Assembly: GCA_003427395.1 (NCBI GenBank) | Contig: BFEA01000123.1 | Coordinates: forward strand, 1,790,610-1,832,665 | DNA length: 42,056 nucleotides | Source of the DNA: Chara braunii | Taxonomy: Eukaryota; Streptophyta; Charophyceae; Charales; Characeae | Reading direction: 5' to 3' | Made by a program: the position numbers and the translations under genes | Notes under the pieces: model-generated | What the model was told of the DNA's origin: nothing | The model's input: only the letters and a program-made list of their open reading frames with translations | Database searches by the model: none | In this document: positions 29,337-38,004 of the stretch, piece by piece | Position numbering within the stretch: position 1 is the first letter of the stretch | Layout of the letters: every line of letters begins with the position of its first letter

Positions 29337-30071
29337 GATCGTCGAGGGTACTGAGGAAGAAGGAGTTCGGATAGAGAAGGCAGATTTACGCAAAGACAGG
29401 GAGTGCTTCATCATCCCCTTAGACCACCGCACGGAGAGGTATCTAGCCGGTCGAGAGAGAGGGTTGAGATAGAATGAGGGGTTTTTCTTTGGGCTCGTTT
29501 CGCGGTAGGAACTTGGGAGGGGGACAGGTGGTCCCGGAACAGACCCCAGAACGGGAAGAGACCCAGGCGAACTGTGATCCGTGCAGACGGAACTGTCTAC
29601 TTAAGTAAGGAAGCCTGGATCGATTACGTCACACATTTGGCCCTGGGGTGGTACCGTGCGGATCATTGGGAGGCACTAGCGGGTCCGATTTTGAGGCAGA
29701 TCTTTGAGGCTGAACCCCTTAGACACTGCCCACCCGTTGAGGTGAGGGTGACCTGTGCGCGAGACGAAGAGTACCCCCGCACCACAGGGTGCGTCACAGC
29801 CATATTCCCTTCATTCGTTTTTCGAAGGGTGAGCGGGAAGGAGGAGCGGTATGACAGGGTCGTGCGATCCATAGTGCGGGAAAAGGGGTGGCGGCTCTCT
29901 GTTAGGTCACTCCATTGGTACTACACTTATTGCGTGGATAACCCGGTACCATACGGGATCAAGGCATGTAGGATTCGTGCCAGGATCTTTAGGGAGTCTA
30001 CCCGGGACCGCGAGGGAGGAAGGGACTACGGATACCAAAGGGTCTTCGGGGTGCCACAGAGGATCTTCTAA
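29329..30071 (+). pseudogene. Accessory module C, one frameshift
   Basis: The N-terminal part (MVRIVEGTEEEGVRIEKADL, 29329-29472) and the C-terminal part (GVFLWARFAVGTWEG onward, about 29478-30071) lie in different frames. Together they match modules D and E in order. Diagnostic segments are VYLSKEAWIDYV, a VTAIFPSFVFRRV strand with following R-VVRSIV helix, and LHWYYTYCVDNPVPYGIK. The C-terminal part is 165 codons or more and uninterrupted. The start ATG overlaps the P2 stop by eight bases. The frameshift near 29470 is the only lesion seen. Confidence 0.6.
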
Positions 30072-30075
30072 ATGA

Positions 30076-30762
30076 ATGGTGTTCCAGGATAGAAAGCAGG
30101 GATGCTTCTTAGAGTCCCCATCAGAAGACCATGAGGCCCTTAGGCTGATCCCTAGCAACGGGGAAATCCCTGATTGGAAAAGGGTAGAAGAGGGGAGGTC
30201 CACGGTCGGTGGGGAATTTGTGTGGATAGAATCCAGAGAAGTGGAAGGCCAAGGTGTTGGACGGAGCCTTGAAGTAACCGCGGTTATTTTCATAGCACCG
30301 GAAGCTTGGGCGAAGCTTGTAGTGCCCCTAGTTCTGGGACAAGGGGGTGGGCTGGAGAAATTGTTGAGAGAGGCGCGGGAGGTGAGAGGGGAGTGGATAA
30401 GTAGGGTTAGGGAGCGATTTGCATTCATGTCCGTGGAAAGGGAGAGGTTCGCGAGAGAAGGAGAGCTTCCAAGGTCGGGTTACCCGTCAACTGTGAGGGT
30501 GCCGTCTTACCTGTTCCCTAGGGCAAATGAGGGAAAGATAGTGTATCTTCTAGAGAGGGGTAGGAGTTTGGGTCTTACCTTCAGGGCCCTGTGGATACTA
30601 TATACGCACTGCATCGATCAAGGTATTCCGCCGCGCAGAAAGCTCTGGGGTATTTTCCGAAGACCGGGTTCTCTAGAAAAGACCTACACACTCTCTCCGA
30701 AAGATTATCACGGGTGGGTCTTTAGGACGGCGAAAGCAGATGGTGAAGTTCGTGCTCAGTAA
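30076..30762 (+). CDS. Accessory module D (228 aa)
   Basis: Intact. The ATG at 30076 is four bases after the stop of module C, and the C-terminus overlaps module E by 23 bases. Features in order: N-terminal MVFQDRKQGCFLES, EFVWIESREVEG, the strand-helix VTAVIFIAPEAWAKLVVPLV (about residues 74-93), VRVPSYLFPRANEGKIVYLL (about 140-160), and LWILYTHCIDQGIPPRRKL (about 175-195). The same blocks occur in C and E at similar spacing. There is no signal peptide, membrane span or known catalytic motif. The repeated LYTxCxDxGxPP motif with one conserved cysteine is the best family signature. Function is unknown. Confidence 0.7.
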   Translation: MVFQDRKQGCFLESPSEDHEALRLIPSNGEIPDWKRVEEGRSTVGGEFVWIESREVEGQGVGRSLEVTAVIFIAPEAWAKLVVPLVLGQGGGLEKLLREAREVRGEWISRVRERFAFMSVERERFAREGELPRSGYPSTVRVPSYLFPRANEGKIVYLLERGRSLGLTFRALWILYTHCIDQGIPPRRKLWGIFRRPGSLEKTYTLSPKDYHGWVFRTAKADGEVRAQ

Positions 30763-31393
30763 AGACGGGGTGGTAGAGTCGATAGAGGTCAGCGACACCG
30801 AGAAGGTTTTAGTTCCGGGAGATCCTCAAGTGACCCCTTATTGGATGAGCGTTGAGAAAGGGGGACTGATCAGAGAAGGGGCCTACGTTTGGGTTCGAGC
30901 TCGAAGACTCACTTGGAAGGAGGGTGTAGAGAGAGGAGGCCCGCCCGACCTGGGTCACTTCCTGGAGATAAGGGCTACAATTTTTCTTAACGAAGAGGTG
31001 TGGACCGAAGTCAGGAGAGGTTTAATGACCGGGCAGCTTACGCAGTGCCACTTTGAATACCGAGAGTCTGCAAGGCTGTTGGCGAACAACCTGGTATTAA
31101 CAGACTACGAGGAAGGGACTTTCGAGTCGTGGTCGCTAGTTTCCTTCGCCAAGCCCGAAGAGGTCCCTCACGCTTCCGGGGTCCTCCACGCTAACCTGAC
31201 CCGATTCGTGGCCAGTTCGTTCCTAAGAGACCCGGAGGAGAGGGTAGTCGCAGTGCTTAGGGCGGCTCGAGAATCCGGGGTGCGGGCTAGGGGTTTGTTC
31301 TGGCTTTATACACGGTGCGTGGACGCGGGAGTTCCCCCAAGGAGTGAGCTATCCACCATATTCGGGAGATTAAGAGAGTTTGAGGGGCTCTGA
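30740..31393 (+). CDS. Accessory module E (217 aa)
   Basis: Intact. It starts at ATG 30740 within the end of module D, in another frame. The start MVKFVLSKDGVVESIEVSD parallels the starts of C and D. Then come AYVWVRARRLTW, IRATIFLNEEVWTEVRRGLM, TRFVASSFLRDPEERVVAVL and LFWLYTRCVDAGVPPRSEL, ending STIFGRLREFEGL. The E and D proteins are clear paralogues by eye, although only scattered positions are identical. The overlap suggests re-initiation or coupled translation. Function is unknown. Confidence 0.7.
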   Translation: MVKFVLSKDGVVESIEVSDTEKVLVPGDPQVTPYWMSVEKGGLIREGAYVWVRARRLTWKEGVERGGPPDLGHFLEIRATIFLNEEVWTEVRRGLMTGQLTQCHFEYRESARLLANNLVLTDYEEGTFESWSLVSFAKPEEVPHASGVLHANLTRFVASSFLRDPEERVVAVLRAARESGVRARGLFWLYTRCVDAGVPPRSELSTIFGRLREFEGL

Positions 31394-31452
31394 TCCCTCG
31401 TCGTGGACGTTCCGTACGCCCGCCTCTTCGGGGAAGAGCAGGTGTCAAACCG

Positions 31453-32229
31453 GTGGGGTTTCGAGGGCCGATGATAAGAGGGATCCCGATAACTCTCTGG
31501 GCATCAATAGAACCCGTAGAGGATACCGGAGAGGTTGTCAGTATCAGTCTACCTAGAGCCAGATTGACGGAGCCAACTAGGACCCTCCTGCGAGAAGAAG
31601 GGGAAATCAGGCGCGGTAAGGCTTTCGTACGATTTGCGGTGAGTCGCGAGGGAAGGGACATAGTTGGAGATGCCTGAATATTCCTTTCGAAGGAAGGCCT
31701 TGTTGAGATAGCGCGTAGCTTACGGATTGGGTAGGACCCTCTCTGGGACGTGCGAGCCGTGAGAGGCCGGCCAAGGGAATTAGTGGAGGAGTTGGGGCCT
31801 CACGAAGGGTGCGACGAGGGATATCTGGTGACCTACGGGGGTTGGAAAGAAGTACCGCGGTTCCTCTCCAGCGAGCTGGTGGAGGTCCCCCGTTTCATTT
31901 TTGAGCGGGTTTACCCCTCCGAGGCTGTCAAAAGGGCGGTAGGAAGAAGGGTTTCCATCCTAAGTCAGTTCAGGTTCACGGGATCGGACCTTCACACCTT
32001 GTTAACGTGGTGTTTTCGGGATCCCTATAGAGACGATTGGTCGACTCTAGAGGACGTGGGTTACGCATTTGAAGGGTGGGGTCGACACGCGAGGGAGTCT
32101 AAAATATCGTGGAGATACTTAGGTAAGATCTGCGAGGGAGAGCTAGCGGGGTTAGACCCCTCCGACTTGATTCGGATAGCAATTGCGTATCGACAATGGA
32201 AGTTAGGGGATGACCGAGCCGGACCCTGA
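31453..32229 (+). pseudogene. Accessory module F, two in-frame stops
   Basis: One frame runs from about 31453 (first ATG 31471) to TGA 32227-32229, with in-frame TGA at 31675 and TAG near 31732. The N-terminal half (MIRGIPITLWASIEPVE, VVSISLPRARLTEP, FVRFAVSREG) aligns with module H. After the first stop, IFLSKEGLVEIARSLRI is the strand-EEAW-helix block. The C-terminal half has VEVPRFIFERVYPSEAVKR, LHTLLTWCFRDPY and a helical tail (SWRYLGKICEGELAGLD). F and H form a longer subtype of the family. Two stops alone break an otherwise complete gene. Confidence 0.6.
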
Positions 32230-32398
32230 AGAGTTTGTGGGATTGGATAGAGTAAGGGAAGAAGTTCACCGGATCCTTGCTCTTTGCTGGGAAGAGGAAA
32301 GGAGGGCTAGGCCTGGGTCCTTAGCCAGGATCAAGCTACTTGAGGCGGCCGCAATCGCTATCCTAGACGAGGTAACGATAGATCTTCTTATGCAGTGA
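32210..32398 (+). CDS. Small ORF, 62 aa, helical
   Basis: ATG at 32210 overlaps the end of module F by 20 bases, and the stop at 32396 is four bases before the next ATG. The protein is predicted helical with regularly spaced hydrophobics (VREEVHRILALCWEEERRAR, IKLLEAAAIAILDEVTIDLL). It could be a separate small protein or a remnant. Function is unknown. Confidence 0.4.
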   Translation: MTEPDPEEFVGLDRVREEVHRILALCWEEERRARPGSLARIKLLEAAAIAILDEVTIDLLMQ

Positions 32399-32402
32399 GG
32401 GG

Positions 32403-32522
32403 ATGAGAGCTTCGTTTGTCTCCAACAGGATCCGTTGGGAATTAGAGACCTACGAGGACAACAGCGAGGTTAGGATCGAAGGGGGTGCCGAGCTTAACCC
32501 GGAATTGGGAGAGGACCGGTAG
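32403..32522 (+). CDS. Small ORF, 39 aa
   Basis: ATG 32403-32405 to TAG 32520-32522; starts MRASFVSNRIRWELETY. The short spacing and the N-terminal pattern suggest the beginning of a further accessory module whose remainder (32523-32885) has decayed. The frame LLEVERKFEEDSRYLGTP at 32663-32878 may be a later part of it. Low certainty. Confidence 0.3.
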   Translation: MRASFVSNRIRWELETYEDNSEVRIEGGAELNPELGEDR

Positions 32523-32885
32523 TCCGCGCCGAGACATAATTTCTAGTGGAAATCCGAAGGCTGGCCTTGTGGAAAAGAAGAAGCTGAACCACGCTAGCAA
32601 CCTTTTCAGCCCACGTTAGAGACTCCAGTGGCCTGAGATTCTCAAGGACTTGGAGAGAGCCCTTGTTGGAAGTAGAAAGAAAATTCGAAGAGGACTCTAG
32701 GTACCTAGGTACTCCACTAACATCGAGGACTCACCTCGTGGAGACCCGATTTTGGGATAGAACGGGAGAATACGAGGAGGCTTTGTGCCAAGCCCTGAGG
32801 GGGGACGGAGAGACTGGTCGTGCTAGGTGCGAAGACTCGTTGGTCGAGGCCGCCGAGAGGTTGGCGGGCGTAAGGTGAGGCTCCT
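32523..32885 (+). pseudogene. Degraded accessory module remnant
   Basis: Coding-like segments in changing frames, the longest being 71 codons ending at TGA 32876-32878, seven bases before the ATG of module H. It is probably a decayed module, by position and composition only. Confidence 0.3.
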
Positions 32886-33710
32886 ATGATTAGATACGAA
32901 AGGGGGGACCCTTACGATACCATAGAGAGGGCTTGGACGTGGGGAGGGAGATATGGAGTGACTCTCCCAAGAATTAGAGGAGAAGGAGAGGTGACTACCG
33001 AGTTCTTCGAGATTTACGAGCAAGAGACGGTGGTCAGGTTCTCAGTAGCATCCGAGGGGAACGGCTGCACTAGAAAGGCGGAAATCTTATTGTCCCTTGA
33101 CGCCCGGCTAATCTTCCCAACTGAATTAGCGGAAGGGAAAGGTCCTCTAGGCATTGCCGAAAGAGCCCTAGAACGAGTGCAGAGATTGAGAAGAGTTGGC
33201 ACCAGGGACCCCGTGAACGACAAAGTAGAGTACCGAGGGAGGACGGAAGTTCCAAGGGCAACCCACGGGAGAACTTGGACCATCCCTACCTGGGCCTATC
33301 GACTACTCTATGCTGACGACGAGACCGTGAGGCGAGTCCGATTGAGGGGTCAAGTGATAGAAAAATTTCCGCTGGGAGAAGGAGGCCACGAGCTATTCAC
33401 CCAGTGATGGGAGTCGAGGGAGGACACCGACTTCGATTGGTGGGCCCGCGTCGGGGAGTTCATCAAACCCCTGTTCTCCGGGCAAGCTTGTGATGTGGAT
33501 AGGGATATAATTAGAAGGTGTGCGCAAGAGGGGATTAGGGGTATCTTGGACCTTGAGATAGCAAATCTTGATTTGGCCGCTAGCGAGGAGAAGAAGCTGC
33601 GGGATTCTTGGTGGACGGTGACCAGCGAGGAATCGGAGGGAGAGGGTGCTGGCGAGGATTCTAGTGAGGAGAAGGGGGGGATCGGAGGAGGAGGAGAACT
33701 CGGGAGGTAA
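32886..33710 (+). pseudogene. Accessory module H, one in-frame stop
   Basis: ATG 32886 opens a frame of 173 codons to TGA 33405-33407. The same frame then continues to 33710, and the continuation (DFDWWARVGEFIKPLF, DIIRRCAQEGIRGILDLEI) aligns with the C-terminal half of module F, so the TGA is most likely a nonsense change. Blocks: YGVTLPRIRGEGEV, VVRFSVASEG, AEILLSLDARLIFPTEL, RTWTIPTWAYRLLYADDETV. The last 35 residues are acidic and glycine-rich (EESEGEGAGEDSSEEK). The stop reads TGATG, itself a possible stop/restart signal. Confidence 0.6.
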
Positions 33711-33805
33711 CGGGGACAGTAGTGAGGGGGACAAGCCGGGTAGTAACGCAGACGATAGTGAGGGAAGCGACTAGAAATAGCCAATAAGAGTGTCTGGAGA
33801 GTGAA
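33711..33805 (+). other. Short spacer before gag
   Basis: About 95 bases without a clear gene; the gag frame is open from 33788. Confidence 0.5.
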
Positions 33806-36032
33806 GTGGGGGCTGGTCTCCCTAGCCCGCCAGAAACCACTGAAAGAAGGGGGATAGTGAAGAACCCCGAATTGGGGGCCCGTCTAAGTAGGGTAGTGGA
33901 AGAAATGACAGAGGGGGCAGAGGCGCTAGATAGGGCTGAGGGGGGTCCGGAAATGACTTCGGGGGAAAGACAAGCCTCGGAAGGGCAAAGGGCTGGCACG
34001 GAAGTACGAGTGCACAGGGATGTCGGGTCGCGGGTGCCGGTAAACGAAGGGGTAGCGGAAGCCGCGAGGGGCGTTCCGGTGGAGTCTCGCTGGGCTGACC
34101 TAATGGATGCGGAAGCAAGGTTAGACGGAGCACGGGACTTTCCCAGAGATAGACAGAGGTATCGACCACTTAGGGGAGAGGAAGAGGAGTGTCAGGATAG
34201 GAGAGACGTGCGGGAGGGGGGGTCAGCCGAGGCCGGCAACCGACCGCGGAGATGGGTCGAAAGGATTCTGGGGGCCGTCACCGGAGAAAGACAGGCCTTA
34301 GTGGGACCAAGAACTGGCACAGAGAGGCGAATGCCTGCGCGGGAAGGGGCAACCGAGGGCTCGAGGGGGCTTCCTATAGAATCTCGGTGGGGGGATTTAC
34401 CGGACGGAAGAATGGGAGAAGCCCTGGAATTTCCAAGAGATAGGGGGGGGGTACCAACCACTCCGGAGAGAAGAGGAAGGGGGACCAAGTAGAAGGGGCC
34501 TTAGAGACGAAAGGCCGGCGGAGGCTAGTGGTAGGCCACGTAGATGGGTCGTGAGAGAAGCGGATTCTGCATGGGCACCTGGCGAGATAACGGGCAGGGG
34601 TCAACGGGTGGAGGCCTGGAGAGGCTTTAGAGAGCAGGGCCACGCCTGGTGGGAAGCGGACTGGCCGGATGAACGGGGCCGCTACGGGGAGGACCCCTGG
34701 GAGCCACCAAGACCTCGAGGCCGGGTAGAGGAGCCCGATCCCTCGTGGTACAAGCCATACGATCCAGCGATCGATGGGCCAATGGAAGGTCCCTATTTTC
34801 GCCGATATGATGACCGACGGGTGCCCTACTACGACGTCAACCTGGGTCTGGAGGCGCTTTTCTTCGACGGACGAGATGTAACCGGATTCGTGGAGAAGTG
34901 GGAAAGTTACGCTTACCGCAAAAGATTCTCCGAGAGGGAGTGGATCGACTATTTCATCCAGCACTCGGACCCCGAGTTAGACACCGCGATCCGAGCTATT
35001 TACCCTTCAGACGAACGATGGAGGACCTTCAGGGCGAGCCTATTGCAGACTTTCGCCTATGATGACCTGATCTCGACCGTGGAGGGCTTGCGACGTATTA
35101 CAAAGGGGGGAAGGGAGAGCTTGGTAGCCTTCACCCGTAGGTTCAAGCGTCTGTCCCAAGCCCTAGTGGATAGGGGTATGCTGTCCGAAGTAGATAGGTG
35201 TGTGATGTTCATGTTGCACCTGCCCGAGGAAAAGAGGAAAGAGGTCCTCGAGAAGGCCCCTAGAGATTCGACCAATTTTGAGAAAGTCGCCGAGGTGGTT
35301 CTCACAGGGGGAGGGGTAGACGTAAGGGAATACATGAAAGAGACCTTGGACATGGCTCTCCGCAACATGCGAGGGACACGGAACGATGGTCCGAGGGGGA
35401 GCGATAGACCACCACCTGGTCCCCCTATTCCTCGGTGGGGGGAACGGCCGACCGGATGGAGGAACGAATCAAGTGGCCAAGGAAGTTGGAGGAACGACCG
35501 GGAGATTGGGGGGAATCGTGGTTCCGATTGGGGAAGTTCCCATTGGAAGGATGCTAGGGATGGAAGGTGGGGAGACGCCCCTCAAGCAAGGGCTCCTAGG
35601 CAGCGACCGGAGGTTAGGGCGCCACCACCACCGGCACCACCACCACCGGTTCCGCCTGCGCCTATAGCGACAACAGCACAAGGGGGTGCGCGCCCAAACA
35701 ATCCCCAAGCTAGAAGCGGGTGTGTCTACTGCAATGAAGAAAATCACATCAAGAGAGACTGCCCTTATCTCACGGAAGCTTTAAGATTGAGAGTGGTCAA
35801 GCTAAATGAGAACAAGTGGGTTGTGTGGGGAGATAGCGGAGAGGCGGTCTCCTTTTATCCATCGATGAAGGTGAACGTGGACAAGAGGGTGGCCCTTCAA
35901 GAGATTAGGCTGGGAAAGAAACCGAAGATCGGAGGCTCCTCCAACGCTGCTCACATCCAAATGGTGGAGTCACCGGGACTCCGGGAGGGTGGTCCATTAG
36001 GGAACCCCAAGTATCAAGCATCAAGTTCATAG
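33806..36032 (+). CDS. gag: Element 2 gag, about 740 codons with one frameshift
   Basis: The N-terminal part (33806-34492) and main part (from 34551 or earlier) are joined by a frame change at a 9-G run (34443-34451). There is no ATG near the open start, so the initiation site is unclear. The N-terminal region carries two copies of a roughly 100-residue repeat (GERQASEGQRAGTE and GERQALVGPRTGTE; VPVESRWADL and LPIESRWGDL). The capsid-like part reads LEALFFDGRDVTGFVEKWES...FRASLLQTFAYDD...LVAFTRRFKRL, like Ty3 Gag. A P- and W-rich linker leads to the zinc knuckle CVYCNEENHIKRDC (35721-35762, C-x2-C-x4-H-x4-C). The end overlaps pol in the -1 frame. Confidence 0.8.
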
Positions 36033-37141
36033 ATACACAGGCCGAGGAAGAGAGGCCCTGCCTAAGGGTGAGGACGCAGGTCGGGGCTGAGACATCGGAG
36101 AACCAAGCAAGCGTGACGGAAAGTACGGAGGTAAAAAGCGGCGACAATGACCAGCCAATGACCGATGCGAAAGCGGTGGAGGAAAAGAAGGAAGAGCCCA
36201 CCTCGCCAAAATCGCCTAAGAAAAGGGGGCCCAAAAAGTTCGAAATGAAGTGCACCCTGGATGAGATAGACACGGTAGCACCCCTTAGGAGAACCCTGAT
36301 GCAGCCTATGCAGCGCACGCTTCTGGAATATCTAGCCGCAAGCAAAAGTGACAGGGAGGAACTCCTAAGCATCACAAGAAAGGTTAGAGTCCCGATCGTT
36401 GGGGGACCCACGGTGCCGGTGGAGGGTCCAGCCAAAGAAGAGGTTCAAGCCTCCCGCATTACCATGGAAGAGCTACCTGGCAACTTCTTCTCGAGAGAAG
36501 AGGCCAAGAAATTTTATGTGTTGGGAAGCGGCCAGCTCCAGGCAGTGGTCAGTGGGAAGAAGATGAGGGCTCTTGTAGATAACGGGTCCGAATCTCCGGT
36601 TTGTAGGGACTTCATCGCACGAGAACTAGGCTTGGAGATAGATCGAGGGGTGTCAATGTCGATGGTAGTGGCCGATAACAAGCTACAACCGGCCGAAGGG
36701 GTGTGTCATAGCCCCGTGATTGAGGTCGCTGGTGTGGAGGCCACGGTTTCGATCTTTTCGGTGAAAGAGTGCTCCTCCGAATTGATCCTCGGAAGGACCT
36801 GGCTAAGCGCGGTACACGCAACCACAGTTGATTTACCGGATGGAAGTCAGACCCTCTCGATCCAAAGTCCTGATGGCATCCGAGTGGTCTTGAAGACCGT
36901 AGACGCACAAGATGAACGTAACCGGACCAGCCTTGCTAGACGCAAGGGGAGCCAGTCGAGGGTGTGCCGAGTCCGTCTTGAGGAAGTGCCTTTGACGAGT
37001 AGGGGACCCAAAGGGGACCGATTGGAGTTCGAGGACGTGGGGGATAGGATTGTAATTAACGGTATGGGGTACGAGAAGGAGGACGGGGATGAGGAGTTTG
37101 GTGGGTGCGTGAGTATGTCTTTTTTGGAGAGATCCCTCTAG
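35909..37141 (+). CDS. pro: Element 2 protease region of pol (-1 frame)
   Basis: The frame is open from 35909 to TAG 37139-37141. About 120 residues of K/E-rich linker precede the protease core, with ALVDNGSESPVCRDFIARE (catalytic Asp at about 36578). DNGS takes the place of the usual D-S/T-G, a conservative variant. Further strands follow (VSMSMVVADNKL, ATVSIFSV) and then ELILGRTWLSAV, the second conserved retropepsin segment. A charged linker to RT follows. There is no ATG at its start, as expected if it is made by frameshifting from gag. The TAG near the end is followed by frame changes before RT. Confidence 0.8.
   Translation, partial: AGKETEDRRLLQRCSHPNGGVTGTPGGWSIREPQVSSIKFIDTQAEEERPCLRVRTQVGAETSENQASVTESTEVKSGDNDQPMTDAKAVEEKKEEPTSPKSPKKRGPKKFEMKCTLDEIDTVAPLRRTLMQPMQRTLLEYLAASKSDREELLSITRKVRVPIVGGPTVPVEGPAKEEVQASRITMEELPGNFFSREEAKKFYVLGSGQLQAVVSGKKMRALVDNGSESPVCRDFIARELGLEIDRGVSMSMVVADNKLQPAEGVCHSPVIEVAGVEATVSIFSVKECSSELILGRTWLSAVHATTVDLPDGSQTLSIQSPDGIRVVLKTVDAQDERNRTSLARRKGSQSRVCRVRLEEVPLTSRGPKGDRLEFEDVGDRIVINGMGYEKEDGDEEFGGCVSMSFLERSL
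35912..35918 (+). promoter_or_regulatory. Candidate -1 ribosomal frameshift site GGGAAAG
   Basis: In the gag frame the sequence is split CTG GGA AAG, so GGGAAAG has the X XXY YYZ form and phase. In the -1 frame a TAG at 35906-35908 lies just upstream, and there is no further stop until 37139, so the site is at the very start of the 124-nt gag/pol overlap. Downstream, GGAGTC/GACTCC (35966-35982) can form a 6-bp stem, but it is 47 nt away; nearer structure is weak. Z=G heptamers are less common in eukaryotes. Confidence 0.55.
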
Positions 37142-37996
37142 CCGGCGGAGTTAAGAAGCACAAAACCTTGGCGGAGAAAGTAAAACTCGCCGCGGTCAGC
37201 GGGGATAGAACGGGGGAAGCTACGATATCGGAAGAGGAGATAGCCGAATATCATCCGGAAGAGGAAAGAGACGGAGGGGCAAAGGATAACGGCCGATAGA
37301 CTAGCCAAAATGGATATAAGAGATGAAAATCTCACAGAGGAAGAAAAAGGGTTCATAGCGATAACCTTAAGGGGCTGCGATAAGGTCATTGCCTTTGATG
37401 ACTCCGAGAGGGGGAAAATCGACCCAAGGTATGCTAAGCCGGCCCGGATCCACACAGTCCCGTACGTACCTTGGAAGGATAGGCCTCAGTGGAAGTACGC
37501 TCAAAAGGAGAAAGAAGAGATAGTGACCTTCATCAAGGAAAAGATCAGGACGTTCGTCGCGGAACCTTGCGAGAGTGCCTACTCCAACAAGTGGTTCCTT
37601 CTAAGGAAAGGGGGTAGCAACAAACTAAGATGGATCCAAAACCTCCAGAGGACCAATGCGGTCACCATAAGAGACGTGGGATCTATACCTGAAGCCGACT
37701 TGCTAACGGAAGGATCGGCGGGTCGCTCGATATACTCTATCTGCGACCTCTTCTCGGGGTATGACGAAATTCCCTTAGATTACCGGGACAGGCACATGAC
37801 CGCCATGCATACGCCTTTAGGGCTGGTTCAAATGATGGTAATACTGATGGGTTGGACGAATGGGGTAGCAGTGTTCCAAAGGGCCATGATCGCGGTCCTC
37901 AAGGAGTTCATCCCGGAGAAGGTGGAGGTCTTCCTGGATGACTTTCCGATAAAGGGCCGGTCGAGCGGGATGAGACCGAGGTTTTCCCGGGGGTAA
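37105..37996 (+). pseudogene. pol: Element 2 reverse transcriptase, fingers and palm
   Basis: After frame changes near 37130 and 37265, the frame from about 37280 to 37996 encodes RT. Motifs: AYSNKWFLLRKGGSNKLRWI, LQRTNAVTIRDVGSIPEADL, YSICDLFSGYDEIPLDYRDR (first catalytic Asp), MHTPLGLVQMMVILMGWTNG, and VEVFLDDFPIKG (37931-37945, the DD pair). The FLDD-F-PIKG form and the ITIRD...AGRSIYS blocks resemble, from memory, the Ty3 lineage common in basidiomycete fungi more than the usual plant YMDD-I-LVYS type. A frameshift near 37970 precedes the thumb. Confidence 0.8.
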
Positions 37997-38004
37997 GAAA
38001 GTTT

